From: Chloroflexota bacterium
Lineage (GTDB): Bacteria; Chloroflexota; UBA6077; FW602-bin22; JAMCYS01
NCBI GenBank assembly: GCA_023473795.1
Contig: JAMCYS010000105.1
Span: forward strand, 1-48,155
Reading direction: 5' to 3'
DNA length: 48,155 bases
The notes under the pieces: generated by a model
Database searches by the model: none
What the model saw: the letters and a program-made list of their open reading frames with translations, nothing else
What the model was told of the DNA's origin: nothing
Shown here: positions 23,830 to 32,746 of the stretch, piece by piece
Layout: every line of letters starts with the position of its first letter
How positions within the stretch are numbered: the first letter of the stretch is position 1
Position numbers and translations under genes: made by a program

Positions 23830-24930
23830 ATGCCACAGCCTACCACCGTCGACTTCGCCCTCTTCGTGATCTTTCTTGCCGTTCTTATTCTCCCCTTCAT
23901 AGTCAGACTGGTCGAGCACAACCTCGAGGTGTTTCTATTCGTCATGGGTGCTCTGGCCGTCACCGTCACCGGCAAGTGGGATTTCGACCTCGTGCAGCTG
24001 GCGGCTGAGGAGCCTGTGCAGAAGGGCATCGTACCCGCAGTCCTCATTGCCGGACTGCTCTTCTACTACGGGAGGCACTGGTTCGAGGGAGCCATCAACA
24101 CAATCCTGGCTAGGGTGCCCCTACGCCTTGTCCTTTTCGGGGTCACCATCATCCTCGGTTTGGTCGCCAGTCTCATTACCGCCATTATTGCTTCTCTCCT
24201 GCTAGTCGAGATCGTGAATCTGATGCCCCTGGCGCGCCGGGACAAGATCAATCTGGTCATAATCGCCTGCTTCTCCATTGGCCTGGGCGCCGTTCTCACT
24301 CCCTTGGGCGAGCCGCTTTCCACCATCGCGACCACCAAGCTGCAGGGGCCTCCTTACAACGCCACCTTCTGGTATCTGGCGGATCAGCTGGGCATTCTCA
24401 TCGTCCTAGGCGTCGCCGCCTGCGGTTTGCTGGCCGTTTTCTACGTGGGTGGAAGGTCGAAGGCCCGGGCGGCGCAGCTCGCGGTCGAGGCGGTTGAGCT
24501 GGAAGCGCATAGCGGTAGCGGGCTGCGCGACGTAATCATGCGGGCGGTGAAGGTCTACGCCTTCGTGGCGGCGCTGTTCCTGCTGGGCGCGGGCATGGAG
24601 GTCATCATAAGCAAGTACTTCATTCAGGTGCCGGCGACCGTCCTCTACTGGGTCAACATGGTCTCGGCGATTCTGGATAACGCTACGTTGACGGCCGCGG
24701 AGATCGGCCCTTCGCTCAGTCAGTCCCAGATCAATGCGGCCCTGATGGGGCTGCTCGTCTCCGGGGGCATGTTGATCCCTGGCAACATTCCCAACATCAT
24801 CGCCGCCGGCAAGCTGGGGATCACCAGCGGCGAGTGGGCGCGCCTCGGTCTGCCCCTGGGAATTGCCCTGAACGTCATCTACTTCGTGACGATCTTCCTT
24901 CTGGGCTTCAACCCCCGGCTGGGGCTGTGA
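23830..24930 (+). CDS. DUF1646 family membrane transporter
   Basis: A 366-residue integral membrane protein with about ten helices, of the DUF1646 family in the ion-transporter superfamily (related to ArsB/NhaD/CitM-type carriers). Typical points are LPFIVRLVEHNLEVFLFVMG at the start, GLGAVLTPLGEPLSTIATT in the middle (a re-entrant-like loop), DNATLTAAEIGPSLS and GMLIPGNIPNIIAAG in the second half. The two Pro/Gly-rich loops suggest two inverted halves. The substrate (cation or carboxylate) is unknown. ATG 23830 follows AGGGG; it has its own promoter and hairpin leader. Confidence 0.82.
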   Translation: MPQPTTVDFALFVIFLAVLILPFIVRLVEHNLEVFLFVMGALAVTVTGKWDFDLVQLAAEEPVQKGIVPAVLIAGLLFYYGRHWFEGAINTILARVPLRLVLFGVTIILGLVASLITAIIASLLLVEIVNLMPLARRDKINLVIIACFSIGLGAVLTPLGEPLSTIATTKLQGPPYNATFWYLADQLGILIVLGVAACGLLAVFYVGGRSKARAAQLAVEAVELEAHSGSGLRDVIMRAVKVYAFVAALFLLGAGMEVIISKYFIQVPATVLYWVNMVSAILDNATLTAAEIGPSLSQSQINAALMGLLVSGGMLIPGNIPNIIAAGKLGITSGEWARLGLPLGIALNVIYFVTIFLLGFNPRLGL

Positions 24931-24935
24931 ACGAT

Positions 24936-24968
24936 CTAGTGACTCCCCGCCAAGAAGCAGGTTACTAG
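24936..24968. terminator. Weak inverted repeat between convergent genes
   Basis: CTAGTGAC (24936-24943) pairs with GTTACTAG (24961-24968) with one G-T wobble. It sits in the 34-nt gap between the transporter and trehalose-phosphate synthase stops and could end both transcripts. Confidence 0.3.
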
Positions 24969-26575
24969 GGTTTACTCTCGTGGGTTGCTGGTGTGGTCGC
25001 GCCCGGCGAACCTTGGACCAGATGGGACAGACCGGCGAACTGGTGGTAGAGCCACATCGTGAGGTCTTCTTCCCCGATCAGCTTGCGCAACAGTTCTGCC
25101 CGTCGACTTCGCTCTGCCGGGGGCATGGTAAGGCCATCGTAGAGGGCCTGGGCGGTCCCCTCCAGGTCGGTAGGCGTCACCGCCAGTGTGGCGTCGTGCA
25201 GCTGTTCGTAGGCGCCGGTCCCTTCCGAGAGGACGAGGACTCCATCCCTAGTATTGACTACCGGCCCTTCTTTGGCCACCAGGTTCATGCCGTCCACTAT
25301 GGCGTTCACGAGAAGGACGTCGTAAAGGCGCAGGCCGGCTAGCGCCTGCAGGTAGTTGTTCTCTAGGAACAACTCGATTGGGCGCCAGTTCTCCCGAGCG
25401 TACCTTTCGTTGATCTGATTGGCTGTGGCCATCAGGTCGTCCGCGTTGCGCTGGTATTCGCGAATCCGCGCCCGGGCCGGGGTCAGGAAAGCCAAGAACT
25501 TGACTCTGCCAACCAACCCAGGGTGCCGCTGCAGTAGAGTGTCGAACGCCCGGAAACCTCGGACGATATTGCGGCTTGGGTCCACCCTGTCGACCCGGAC
25601 GATGTTCAGCTCACCGGCCCGAGCGCGCAACCCTTCCTCATATTCGCGAACGCGAGGCGAAGCGCCGGTTCGCCGGATGGAGGCAACGTCGATCGAGAGG
25701 GGATAGGCGGCCACCTGCGTGAGACGGCCGCCGTAGTTGATGGTCTGCCCCTGCACGTCGACCTCCGCTTCCTCCAGGAAGGTCTGCACGGTGTATAGAA
25801 AGGCCCGGGCCGAGCGCTGGCTCTGGAAGCCCACGATGTCATTGGCGCAAAGGCCCTCGCAGATCGCCCGCCGCATCGGCGGAGGCAACAGGCGCCAGAA
25901 ACTTGGCGACGGCCAGGGCACGTGCACCATGTGCAGAAGGCGCACGTCTGGCGCTGCCTCGCGTACCAGCTTGCCCACCAGATACAGCTGGTAGTCGTGC
26001 AGGATAACGAAGCGGGAGGCGTCCTCGCGCCGCAGCTCCTCCAGGATCGCCTGGCCGAAGGCATTGTTCACGGTCACGTAGCCGCTGTGCCAGGCGTCGT
26101 AGGTCGAGGCATCGATGTTGGGTGTATAAGGTGCGTTCCACATATTGTGCTGGAGAAACCAGAGCAGCGGGTTACTGACGACGTTGTAGTACTTATGGTA
26201 GGTGTTTCGCGAGCAGACAACCAGGCGCACGTCTATATTCAGGCCGGGCAGGCTCGGCTTGAGCGCTGCGCCGGCCGCGGCCTGGACGGCTCTGCGATCG
26301 GCCTCGCCCATGGCGCTGGCGATCCAGGTCATCTTGCCTAGTTGGCCGACCGGACTCAGAGCCGCGACCAGCCCGCCCCTGCCCCGCCGGGGTAGCAGAG
26401 CGCCATCCGAAGCGAGGTCGTACTCCACCGGGCCCCGATTGCTCGCGACGATGAGTCGTCGTTCGCCAAGCAGCTCGCGGCACAAAGCGTGCAGACGGGC
26501 GCGATGCTCGACTTGTGGGTCTTTTGGCAACGTCATGTGGGAACTTGTACCCCCAAACAATGTGCTGGGCAGCAC
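24965..26575 (-). CDS. otsA: Trehalose-6-phosphate synthase-like GT20 glycosyltransferase
   Basis: A 536-residue GT20-family enzyme that would join glucose from a nucleotide sugar to glucose-6-phosphate. RLIVASNRGPVEY is the N-terminal loop; the HDYQLYLVGKLVRE and HMVHVPWPS segments line the acceptor site; NIVRVDRVDPSRNI and VNAIVDGMNLVAKEGP bind the nucleotide sugar. Relatives include glucosylglycerol-phosphate synthases, so the acceptor is not certain. No OtsB-type phosphatase is fused or nearby. GTG 26575 is 12 nt from a -10 box without a ribosome site; ATG 26536 is an alternative start. Confidence 0.83.
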   Translation of the reverse strand: MLPSTLFGGTSSHMTLPKDPQVEHRARLHALCRELLGERRLIVASNRGPVEYDLASDGALLPRRGRGGLVAALSPVGQLGKMTWIASAMGEADRRAVQAAAGAALKPSLPGLNIDVRLVVCSRNTYHKYYNVVSNPLLWFLQHNMWNAPYTPNIDASTYDAWHSGYVTVNNAFGQAILEELRREDASRFVILHDYQLYLVGKLVREAAPDVRLLHMVHVPWPSPSFWRLLPPPMRRAICEGLCANDIVGFQSQRSARAFLYTVQTFLEEAEVDVQGQTINYGGRLTQVAAYPLSIDVASIRRTGASPRVREYEEGLRARAGELNIVRVDRVDPSRNIVRGFRAFDTLLQRHPGLVGRVKFLAFLTPARARIREYQRNADDLMATANQINERYARENWRPIELFLENNYLQALAGLRLYDVLLVNAIVDGMNLVAKEGPVVNTRDGVLVLSEGTGAYEQLHDATLAVTPTDLEGTAQALYDGLTMPPAERSRRAELLRKLIGEEDLTMWLYHQFAGLSHLVQGSPGATTPATHESKP

Positions 26576-26587
26576 TATCTGCCGGAG

Positions 26588-26616
26588 AAATTAGCATGCT
26601 GGCAGGCTATAGTCAA
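26588..26616 (-). promoter_or_regulatory. Promoter for the trehalose-phosphate synthase gene
   Basis: On the minus strand: TTGACT (26616-26611), 17 nt, TAATTT (26593-26588), with the GTG start 12 nt further. It shows the gene is not only read through from the NUDIX genes. Confidence 0.45.
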
Positions 26617-26678
26617 CCAGCTAGCTGAGGGGGTGAACCAGAGTGGCGAATGCCTGGCGCTGCCGGTGTCAGAGGTTA

Positions 26679-27110
26679 CTATTCTGCCGAGAGGGCAGTG
26701 ATGGCTTGGCGGATCGCTTCCCGCTCGTTGTCGTATGAGGCCTGTTCGACCGCCTGGGTGGCGTCGAACCACTGGACCTGGTCATACTCGCTGTCGTGGT
26801 AGGCAATGTCCCCGCCGACCGCCTCCATCAAGAAATAGTGGACCGTCTTGTGGAAGCGAGTGCCACGGCTGAAGAACCAGTACTCGATAGAGTCGAGCGG
26901 CCTCACCAGGCGCGCGATTAGCCCAGTCTCTTCCCGCACCTCGCGCAGCGCGGTCTCTTCTGTCGTCTCGCCTTTGAGCGGGCCTCCTTTGGGCAGCCCC
27001 CAGACGTTGCGCTCGCTCTGCCCGACCAAGGCGATTTGCCAGCCGTGATCGTGGTGCCGGTAGACGATGCCGCCCGCGGACACTGTCTGTGCCGTTCTAG
27101 GTCGGGCCAC
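26679..27110 (-). CDS. NUDIX hydrolase
   Basis: A 143-residue MutT-type pyrophosphohydrolase. The complete Nudix box is GGPLKGETTEETALREVREE followed by TGLI, giving the metal-binding glutamates. AGGIVYRH and NVWGLPKGGPLKGE are typical of the Ap4A/8-oxo-type NTP hydrolases, and HKTVHYFLMEAV is common in the diadenosine polyphosphate group. The substrate is uncertain. GTG 27110 follows AGGAG and lies 9 nt after the stop of the nudF-like gene, so they are cotranscribed. Confidence 0.9.
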   Translation of the reverse strand: MARPRTAQTVSAGGIVYRHHDHGWQIALVGQSERNVWGLPKGGPLKGETTEETALREVREETGLIARLVRPLDSIEYWFFSRGTRFHKTVHYFLMEAVGGDIAYHDSEYDQVQWFDATQAVEQASYDNEREAIRQAITALSAE

Positions 27111-27119
27111 GCTCCGCTC

Positions 27120-27665
27120 CTACGCCAGGCCGCGCGCCCTCAGGGTAAGCAAACCGACGATGGTCTTGGCGTCGATAATCTCGCCACTTTCAACCATCGC
27201 CAGCGCCTCCTCCACGGGCACGGGCACAATCTCAATTATCTCGTCTTCGTCCGTACGGGCTCCACCTTGGCTCAGCTCCCGGACGAGGAAGACCTCAATG
27301 AACTCGGTGCAGAAACCCACGGCGGAATAATAGCCCGCGAGTCGCTCGACCTTGCCGGCGGTCAGGCCTGTCTCCTCCCGTAGTTCCCTGTGCAGGCACA
27401 CTTCCACCGGCTCACCCGCTTCCCGCGTCCCGGCAGGGATCTCGAGGAGGTAGCGCTCGGCCGGTTTGCGATACTGGCGGACGAAGATAACGTTGCCCTG
27501 CTCGTCCAGTGGCAACATCGCGACTGCCCCACGGTGCTCTACTATCTCGCGTTTCGTCGTCTGCCCGTCCGGCAATCGTACGGTGTCCACCCGCAAATCG
27601 ATGACCCGTCCCCGGTACACGTACCGCGATTCGATTGTCTGCTCGGGCGAGGCCTGGTCTGGCAC
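27120..27665 (-). CDS. ADP-ribose pyrophosphatase-like NUDIX hydrolase
   Basis: A 181-residue NudF-type enzyme splitting ADP-ribose to AMP and ribose-5-phosphate. Features are VYRGRVIDLRVDTV, REIVEHRGAVAMLPLD, VRQYRKPAERYLLEIPAGT and the Nudix box GEPVEVCLHRELREETGL, then GFCTEFIEVFL. GTG 27665 has AGGAAGG 6 nt upstream and follows the acetyltransferase stop by 3 nt. With nadK in the same run, a link to NAD turnover is plausible but is inference. Confidence 0.9.
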   Translation of the reverse strand: MPDQASPEQTIESRYVYRGRVIDLRVDTVRLPDGQTTKREIVEHRGAVAMLPLDEQGNVIFVRQYRKPAERYLLEIPAGTREAGEPVEVCLHRELREETGLTAGKVERLAGYYSAVGFCTEFIEVFLVRELSQGGARTDEDEIIEIVPVPVEEALAMVESGEIIDAKTIVGLLTLRARGLA

Positions 27666-27668
27666 GTT

Positions 27669-28190
27669 CTACCTTCCTGGCGCCGCGTGCGCGGCTCCTG
27701 CTGAATGCGCCGCGGGGGTCAATTCATGCAAAAGCGCGACCTCGTCGCAATTGGGGAACTTGGGACAATGGAAGCATTCCCCCCAGACTTTCCTGGGCAG
27801 ATGGCTCACGTCGACGCGGCGAAATCCGGTGCGTTCGAAGAAATCCGGCTTCAACGTAAGGGTGAACACCCGCGCGAGGCCCAGCTCTCGGGCCTCGGCC
27901 AGGCAGCGGTTGACCAGGGCGCGGCCGAGGCCACGGCGTCGCAGGGTCCCCACCACGGCCAAGGAACGTACCTCCCCCAGGTCCTCCCAACAGATGTGCA
28001 AGGCGCAGCAGGCGACTGCACGTTCTTCTATCTCGGCGACGTAGTAGTCGCGCAAGTTCTCGTAGATGTCGCTAAGAGCACGTGGCAGCATGTCGCCCTG
28101 ATCGGCCAGCTCGTTGATCAGCCGATGCATAAGCACGACGTCTTGGATTCTCGCTTTGCGGATGAGCCAGTCTCTGTTAGCTTCCGTCAT
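27669..28190 (-). CDS. N-acetyltransferase, ArgA-like single-domain type
   Basis: A 173-residue GNAT protein. The acetyl-CoA loop is GTLRRRGLGRALV, preceded by GEVRSLAVV. The tail WGECFHCPKFPNCDEVALL, with three cysteines, is typical of the short ArgA-like N-acetylglutamate synthases found in many bacteria, which start arginine synthesis. No other arginine gene is near, so the assignment rests on sequence. ATG 28190 lies 16 nt after recN in a probable operon. A Ser/Ala/Gly-rich end (about the last 15 residues) looks unstructured. Confidence 0.82.
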   Translation of the reverse strand: MTEANRDWLIRKARIQDVVLMHRLINELADQGDMLPRALSDIYENLRDYYVAEIEERAVACCALHICWEDLGEVRSLAVVGTLRRRGLGRALVNRCLAEARELGLARVFTLTLKPDFFERTGFRRVDVSHLPRKVWGECFHCPKFPNCDEVALLHELTPAAHSAGAAHAAPGR

Positions 28191-28206
28191 CTGGCGTGCG
28201 CGCTCC

Positions 28207-30018
28207 CTAGGCGCCGGTACTGGCCGTCGGGGCGCGATGTCTCTCCTTCCACTGCACTGCGTTGCGCAGGAGTTCCCCAGCGCTCAAACGCGCTGTCTCG
28301 CTGGCCTCAACCCCTGCCAGCATAGTTGCCAACTCCGCCACCTGTTCGGCATCGGACAACCGCTCCAATGAGGTTGCCGTGCGCCCTTCCCCGACCTGCT
28401 TGACGATGCGGAAGTGGGCGTCGGCGAAGCAGGCCACCTGGGGCAGATGGGTGACGCAGATGACCTGGTGGCGGGGTGTGAGGCTGCACAGCTTCTCGCC
28501 CACGACGCGCCCGCTCCGGCCACCGACGCCCACGTCGACTTCGTCGAAGATGAGGGTGCCTATGTTGTCGGCCCGAGAGAGCACGGCCTTCAGCGCCAAC
28601 AGCAAGCGCGCCATCTCGCCGCCAGAGGCTATCTTCGCCAGCGGCTTCAGTGGCTCGCCCGGATTGGGCGAGATGAGGAACGTCACTCTGTCGATCCCAG
28701 TTGTATCGCAGGCATAGCGGGTCGCGCCAGCGGCCCCGTCTTCCAGGGGCACCCCTTCCGGGTCGGGCGTACGCTCCAGCGACACCTCGTAGCGGGCGTT
28801 ACGCATGTTGAGGTCGCCAAGTTCGCCGCTTGCTGCCGCCGCTAAGGCCAGCGCCGCGCCGCGACGCCGATCAGACAATTGCGCCGCCAAGTGCCCGGCT
28901 GCCCGCACCTCGCTGGCCTCGAGCGCCAGCAGCTCCTCCCGCCGTTCCTCGCCATGGACCAGGGAATCCAGTTCGGCCGCCGACTGCCTGCCGTAGGCCA
29001 GAATCTCGTCGATGGAATTGCCGTACTTGCGTTTCAGGCCGTGTAGCAGCTCCAGGCGTTCCTCTACTTCTTGCAGACGTTCCGGGTTGAACTCGACGCG
29101 ATCGCGATAAGCGCGCACCGTGCGCGCCGCTTCTTCCACCTGGTAAACGGCGCTGTCCAAGCCTTCGGCCGTCGCGCGCAGGGCGGGGTCGAGCTTGGCC
29201 AAGTCCGCCAATTGCGCCGCGGCATCGCCCAGGCGGTCGGCCGCCGCCGGCAGTTCGTCGTCGCCACCGTACAGGGCTCGGTAGGCGGCATCGGCGCCTG
29301 CTGCCAGTCTCTCCGCGTTGGCCAGCAGAATCCTCTCCTGCGCGAACTCTTCTTCCTCGCCCTGCTGCAGCCTGGCGGCCTCTATCTCGTTTACCTGGAA
29401 GCGGAGAAGGTCCGCCCGCCGGGCCAGCTCGCGCTCGTCGGCGCTCAGCTTTGCCAGTTCGCGACGCACTCGCCGCAGCTCGCTAATGCGGACTGCCAGC
29501 TGCCCCCGCGCTTCCAGCGTGCCGCCGAAGCTGTCGAGCAAATCGAGTTGATAGGCGGAGCGCAGCAACGAAAGGTGCTCGGATTGCCCATGTATGTCGA
29601 CCAGGTATTGACCGATTTGCTGCAGAATGGAAGCGGGCACGGCCCGGCCATTGATGCGAGCCACGGAGCGTCCAGAGCGGTAGATGTCGCGGCTCAAGAT
29701 GATGGCGCCATCTTCAATCGCCAACCCCTGCTCGCCCAGTAGCGAAAGTAGGTTGGGGTCCGCGCCGCTCTCTTCACAGGCGAAAACGCCCTCGACCCGT
29801 GCTTGCTCGGCGCCAGAGCGCACCAGATCGGCCCCCACCTTGCTGCCCAGGAGGGCGCTCACGGCGTCGATCACGATCGATTTGCCGGCGCCCGTTTCCC
29901 CAGTGAGGACGTTCAGTCCCTGACCCAGGGCAACGTGCAAACGTTCGATTATGGCGAAGTTGGCGATGTCAAGTTCTACCAGCAAAGCTCGACCACTTGC
30001 TTCAATGATTGCCGCCAT
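28207..30018 (-). CDS. recN: DNA repair protein RecN
   Basis: A 603-residue SMC-like ATPase for double-strand break repair. The N-terminal head has Walker A GETGAGKS (residues 40-47); a long coiled-coil region spans about 160-390; the C-terminal head has the ABC signature ASGGEMARLLLALK, Walker B LIFDEVDVGVGG and HQVICVTHLPQVA. ATG 30018 lies 9 nt after the nadK stop; homologues start close to LLVELDIANFAII, so a start at the TTG near residue 12 is possible. The order tlyA-nadK-recN is a widely conserved arrangement. Confidence 0.96.
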   Translation of the reverse strand: MAAIIEASGRALLVELDIANFAIIERLHVALGQGLNVLTGETGAGKSIVIDAVSALLGSKVGADLVRSGAEQARVEGVFACEESGADPNLLSLLGEQGLAIEDGAIILSRDIYRSGRSVARINGRAVPASILQQIGQYLVDIHGQSEHLSLLRSAYQLDLLDSFGGTLEARGQLAVRISELRRVRRELAKLSADERELARRADLLRFQVNEIEAARLQQGEEEEFAQERILLANAERLAAGADAAYRALYGGDDELPAAADRLGDAAAQLADLAKLDPALRATAEGLDSAVYQVEEAARTVRAYRDRVEFNPERLQEVEERLELLHGLKRKYGNSIDEILAYGRQSAAELDSLVHGEERREELLALEASEVRAAGHLAAQLSDRRRGAALALAAAASGELGDLNMRNARYEVSLERTPDPEGVPLEDGAAGATRYACDTTGIDRVTFLISPNPGEPLKPLAKIASGGEMARLLLALKAVLSRADNIGTLIFDEVDVGVGGRSGRVVGEKLCSLTPRHQVICVTHLPQVACFADAHFRIVKQVGEGRTATSLERLSDAEQVAELATMLAGVEASETARLSAGELLRNAVQWKERHRAPTASTGA

Positions 30019-30027
30019 AGCGCCCGG

Positions 30028-30885
30028 CTAGCGCAGCGTACGACCGATAAGCTCGTAGAAATAGCCTGGCGAACGGGCGCGAACGAAGCGGGCCACAAAG
30101 GGACTGGCGGAGACTTCGATGAGGTCGCTCGCCCCAACGGCTATGTCTACCTGGCCATCGATACTCAGCATGGCCGGCTGGGCGCCCACTATCTGTAATG
30201 TGACCTTGCTCGTTGGGGGCAGAACCAGGGGTACCGAACGGACGGGATGGGGACAGACGGCCGTAAGGATGAGGTCCGCCACCTGCGGGCTTACCACCGG
30301 CCCCCCCGCGGCCAGCGAGTAGGCGGTGGACCCGGTCGGCGTGGCCAGCATCACCCCATCGCCGACGAGCGTCGTGTAGGTCACGCCGTCGATTGCCACT
30401 TTGACCCGGATGACGCGCGGCAAGCCGCTGCGCGTCAGCAGCACCTCGTTGAGGGCGTCGAATTGCTGACCCGGGCTGGCGGCGATGTCGGCGGCGAGCG
30501 TGGCCTGACCATTGGCCAGCCACAGAGTGGCGCGCACCATCGAACGCTGCTCGAGCCAGTACTCGCCCTTCAGGTAGAGGGGCAGCTTATCCGCCATTTC
30601 CTCTGGTTTGAGCTCGGCTAGGAAGCCCAGCCTGCCCACGTTGATGCCCAGCTGAGGTACGCCGCTGGGCGCTGCCAGCCGCGTAGTGCGCAGAATAGTG
30701 CCGTCGCCCCCGCAGGTCACGACCAGCTGCCAGCCGGGGAGTGCCGCTAATATGGCCTCGTCATCCCAGGCCGGCAGCGTAACGACGTTGGCCCCTTGGC
30801 GTCCGATGATTTCGGCCGCTTGCCGCGCCACCTCACGCGCGTCTTCGCGCTTGGGGTGATAGACCACGCCGACGAAGTTGGTCAC
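30028..30885 (-). CDS. nadK: NAD kinase
   Basis: A 285-residue ATP-NAD kinase that makes NADP. The GGDGT motif (residues 59-63) includes the catalytic Asp, with [23 protein letters not shown] (NE motif) and the [19 protein letters not shown] phosphate-binding loop; SIDGQVDI closes the fold. GTG 30885 overlaps the tlyA stop by 3 nt within GTGA, so translation is coupled. recN follows. Confidence 0.96.
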   Translation of the reverse strand: MTNFVGVVYHPKREDAREVARQAAEIIGRQGANVVTLPAWDDEAILAALPGWQLVVTCGGDGTILRTTRLAAPSGVPQLGINVGRLGFLAELKPEEMADKLPLYLKGEYWLEQRSMVRATLWLANGQATLAADIAASPGQQFDALNEVLLTRSGLPRVIRVKVAIDGVTYTTLVGDGVMLATPTGSTAYSLAAGGPVVSPQVADLILTAVCPHPVRSVPLVLPPTSKVTLQIVGAQPAMLSIDGQVDIAVGASDLIEVSASPFVARFVRARSPGYFYELIGRTLR

Positions 30886-31685
30886 CCTGCGCCCTCTAGG
30901 GCGAAGACAGTCTGCCCCTCATTCACCACCGTATCCGTATCCTCCGCTGCCAGAGATGCCCCCTCCCTACCGAGCAAAGCTAGAAACTCCCGGTTGCCGG
31001 CCGGCCCCAGAATGGGCGAGGGCGTAGCGGCGTGGACGCGCCAGCCCTCCCTGCCGGCCCACTCCGCAAAGCGGCGCAGCACCTGCCTGTGCACCGCCGG
31101 GTCGCGTACCACGCCGCCCTTGCCGACTTGGCCGCGGCCGGCCTCGAATTGGGGCTTCACCAGGACCACCGCCTTGCCCGCCGGCGTGAGCAGCCGGGCA
31201 ACGACCGGCAGGATGAGGGTAAGAGAGATGAAAGACACGTCCACAGTGGCCAGATCGACGGCCTCCGGCAGAGAAGTCAGGTAGCGGGCGTTGGTCCGTT
31301 CTATCGTCACCACCCGCGGGTCGCTGCGCAGACGCCAGTGGAGCAGCCCGTAGCCGACGTCCACGGCGTACACTCGCGCGGCGCCGTTCCGCAACAGGCA
31401 GTCCGTGAAGCCGCCCGTCGAGGCCCCGATATCCACCGCCACCGCCCCAGCCACCTGCAAGCGAAAGGCGGCGAGCGCGTGCTCAAGCTTCAGGCCGCCG
31501 CGACTGACGTAAGGAAGGCCGTGAGTGATGGCGACCTCGCTATCCTCAGGCACGGCCGTGCCAGACTTGTCCACGACCTTGCCGCCGACTGTGACTTCGC
31601 CAGCCATGATCAGAGCCTGGGCCTTCTCGCGGCTCTCCGCGAGCCCTCGTTCAACCAGAAGGCTATCCAGTCGCTTCTTTGCCAT
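30882..31685 (-). CDS. tlyA: TlyA family rRNA methyltransferase/putative hemolysin
   Basis: A 267-residue protein with an N-terminal S4 RNA-binding domain ([20 protein letters not shown]...[10 protein letters not shown]) and a C-terminal FtsJ-type SAM methyltransferase domain ([46 protein letters not shown]). TlyA 2'-O-methylates rRNA in mycobacteria. ATG 31685 was chosen: it matches the family start and lies 15 nt from the -10 box. It leads the block tlyA-nadK-recN-acetyltransferase-NUDIX. Confidence 0.94.
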   Translation of the reverse strand: MAKKRLDSLLVERGLAESREKAQALIMAGEVTVGGKVVDKSGTAVPEDSEVAITHGLPYVSRGGLKLEHALAAFRLQVAGAVAVDIGASTGGFTDCLLRNGAARVYAVDVGYGLLHWRLRSDPRVVTIERTNARYLTSLPEAVDLATVDVSFISLTLILPVVARLLTPAGKAVVLVKPQFEAGRGQVGKGGVVRDPAVHRQVLRRFAEWAGREGWRVHAATPSPILGPAGNREFLALLGREGASLAAEDTDTVVNEGQTVFALEGAG

Positions 31686-31700
31686 GTGCGCAGCTGTCCT

Positions 31701-31729
31701 AGGATATACTCGGCCTGGGCAAAAGTCAA
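31701..31729 (-). promoter_or_regulatory. Promoter for the tlyA-nadK-recN operon
   Basis: On the minus strand: TTGACT (31729-31724), 17 nt, TATCCT (31706-31701). The leader is very short, about 8-9 nt. Confidence 0.6.
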
Positions 31730-31776
31730 CCGCGCTGGCTGGCTGGCCGAGCCGTCGTCGCCGGCCCGGTTGGCGA

Positions 31777-31808
31777 TTGACACGCCCGCAAAGCGTACTA
31801 TATAGTAC
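31777..31808 (+). promoter_or_regulatory. Promoter with operator-like palindrome before the UbiA-type gene
   Basis: TTGACA (31777-31782), 18 nt, TATAGT (31801-31806). A perfect 14-bp palindrome GTACTATATAGTAC (31795-31808) covers the -10 box, so a dimeric repressor could block it. ATG 31817 is 10 nt after the -10, giving a nearly leaderless mRNA. Confidence 0.55.
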
Positions 31809-31816
31809 CATCCGCA

Positions 31817-32743
31817 ATGGCGACAACAGACGAAGCCTCGCCTGGGGTGACGGTTCTCACGCGGCGCGGGGGCATTGCCCTGGCGTTGCTCGTTTCGGCC
31901 CGCCCCAAACAGTGGACGAAGAACGTTCTCCTCTTCGTGGGCCTTGTTTTTGCCCTTAAGCTGACGCACCTTGAGCTGGTTTCCTTGGCAGCGGCAGCTT
32001 TCGTCGTGTTCTGCGCCCTTGCCAGCGGCGTCTACCTGATCAACGACCTGGCGGACGTCGCCAAGGACCGCACCCATCCGCAGAAGCGCTACCGGCCCAT
32101 TGCCTCGGGCGCGCTGCCCCGTCCAGTGGCGGTGGCAGCCGCGTCAGTGCTCCTTGTCGGCGGCCTGGTCGGGGCCTTCCTCATCAATCTGCCCTTCGGG
32201 CTGCTGGCGGTCGGCTACATCGGGCTTACTACCGCGTACACCCTGGCCTTTAAGCACATCGTCATCCTGGACGTCTTCAGCCTGGCCGCGGGCTACGTGC
32301 TGCGGGCGGTGGCCGGCGCTGTGGCGGTTTCCGTGCCCATCTCCTCCTGGTTGTACGTCTGCACCATGCTCGGCGCCCTGTTCCTGGGCATTACCAAGCG
32401 ACGGCACGAGCTCGTGCTCTTGGAAGGGGAGGCCAGCAATCATCGCCCCATTCTGCAGGAGTACACGCCCGAGTTGCTGGAGCAAATGACGGCAGTGGTG
32501 ACGTCCGCGTTAGTAATGGCATATTCGCTTTATACCTTCTCGGCACCCAATCTGCCGCAGAATCAGTCGATGATGCTGACCATCCCCTTCGTGCTTTACG
32601 GCGTATTCCGCTATCTCTACCTCGTCCATATGAAAGAGGCTGGCGGTAGCCCGGAAGAGGTCTTGCTCCAGGACAAGCCGTTGCTGGCGGACGGGATCCT
32701 CTGGATGGTCTCCTGCGCCGTCGTTCTCTACTTCTTCCGTTAG
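31817..32743 (+). CDS. UbiA-type prenyltransferase, decaprenyl-phosphate phosphoribosyltransferase-like
   Basis: A 308-residue membrane protein with about eight to nine helices. The UbiA aspartate motif is [20 protein letters not shown] (Asn76, Asp77, Asp80, Asp84), and the N-terminal RPKQWTKN with the HPxKxxRPIASG ending is characteristic of DPPR synthases. In mycobacteria that enzyme moves phosphoribose from PRPP to decaprenyl phosphate on the way to arabinan donors. The product here is inferred only. ATG 31817 has no ribosome site and sits 10 nt from a -10 box. The kinase-family gene follows after 3 nt. Confidence 0.85.
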   Translation: MATTDEASPGVTVLTRRGGIALALLVSARPKQWTKNVLLFVGLVFALKLTHLELVSLAAAAFVVFCALASGVYLINDLADVAKDRTHPQKRYRPIASGALPRPVAVAAASVLLVGGLVGAFLINLPFGLLAVGYIGLTTAYTLAFKHIVILDVFSLAAGYVLRAVAGAVAVSVPISSWLYVCTMLGALFLGITKRRHELVLLEGEASNHRPILQEYTPELLEQMTAVVTSALVMAYSLYTFSAPNLPQNQSMMLTIPFVLYGVFRYLYLVHMKEAGGSPEEVLLQDKPLLADGILWMVSCAVVLYFFR

Positions 32744-32746
32744 GTC

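Noticed and set aside
26679-31685. Idea that the tlyA-to-NUDIX block is a novel stress system
   Set aside because: tlyA-nadK-recN is a widely conserved gene order; the NUDIX and acetyltransferase genes look like ordinary housekeeping additions.
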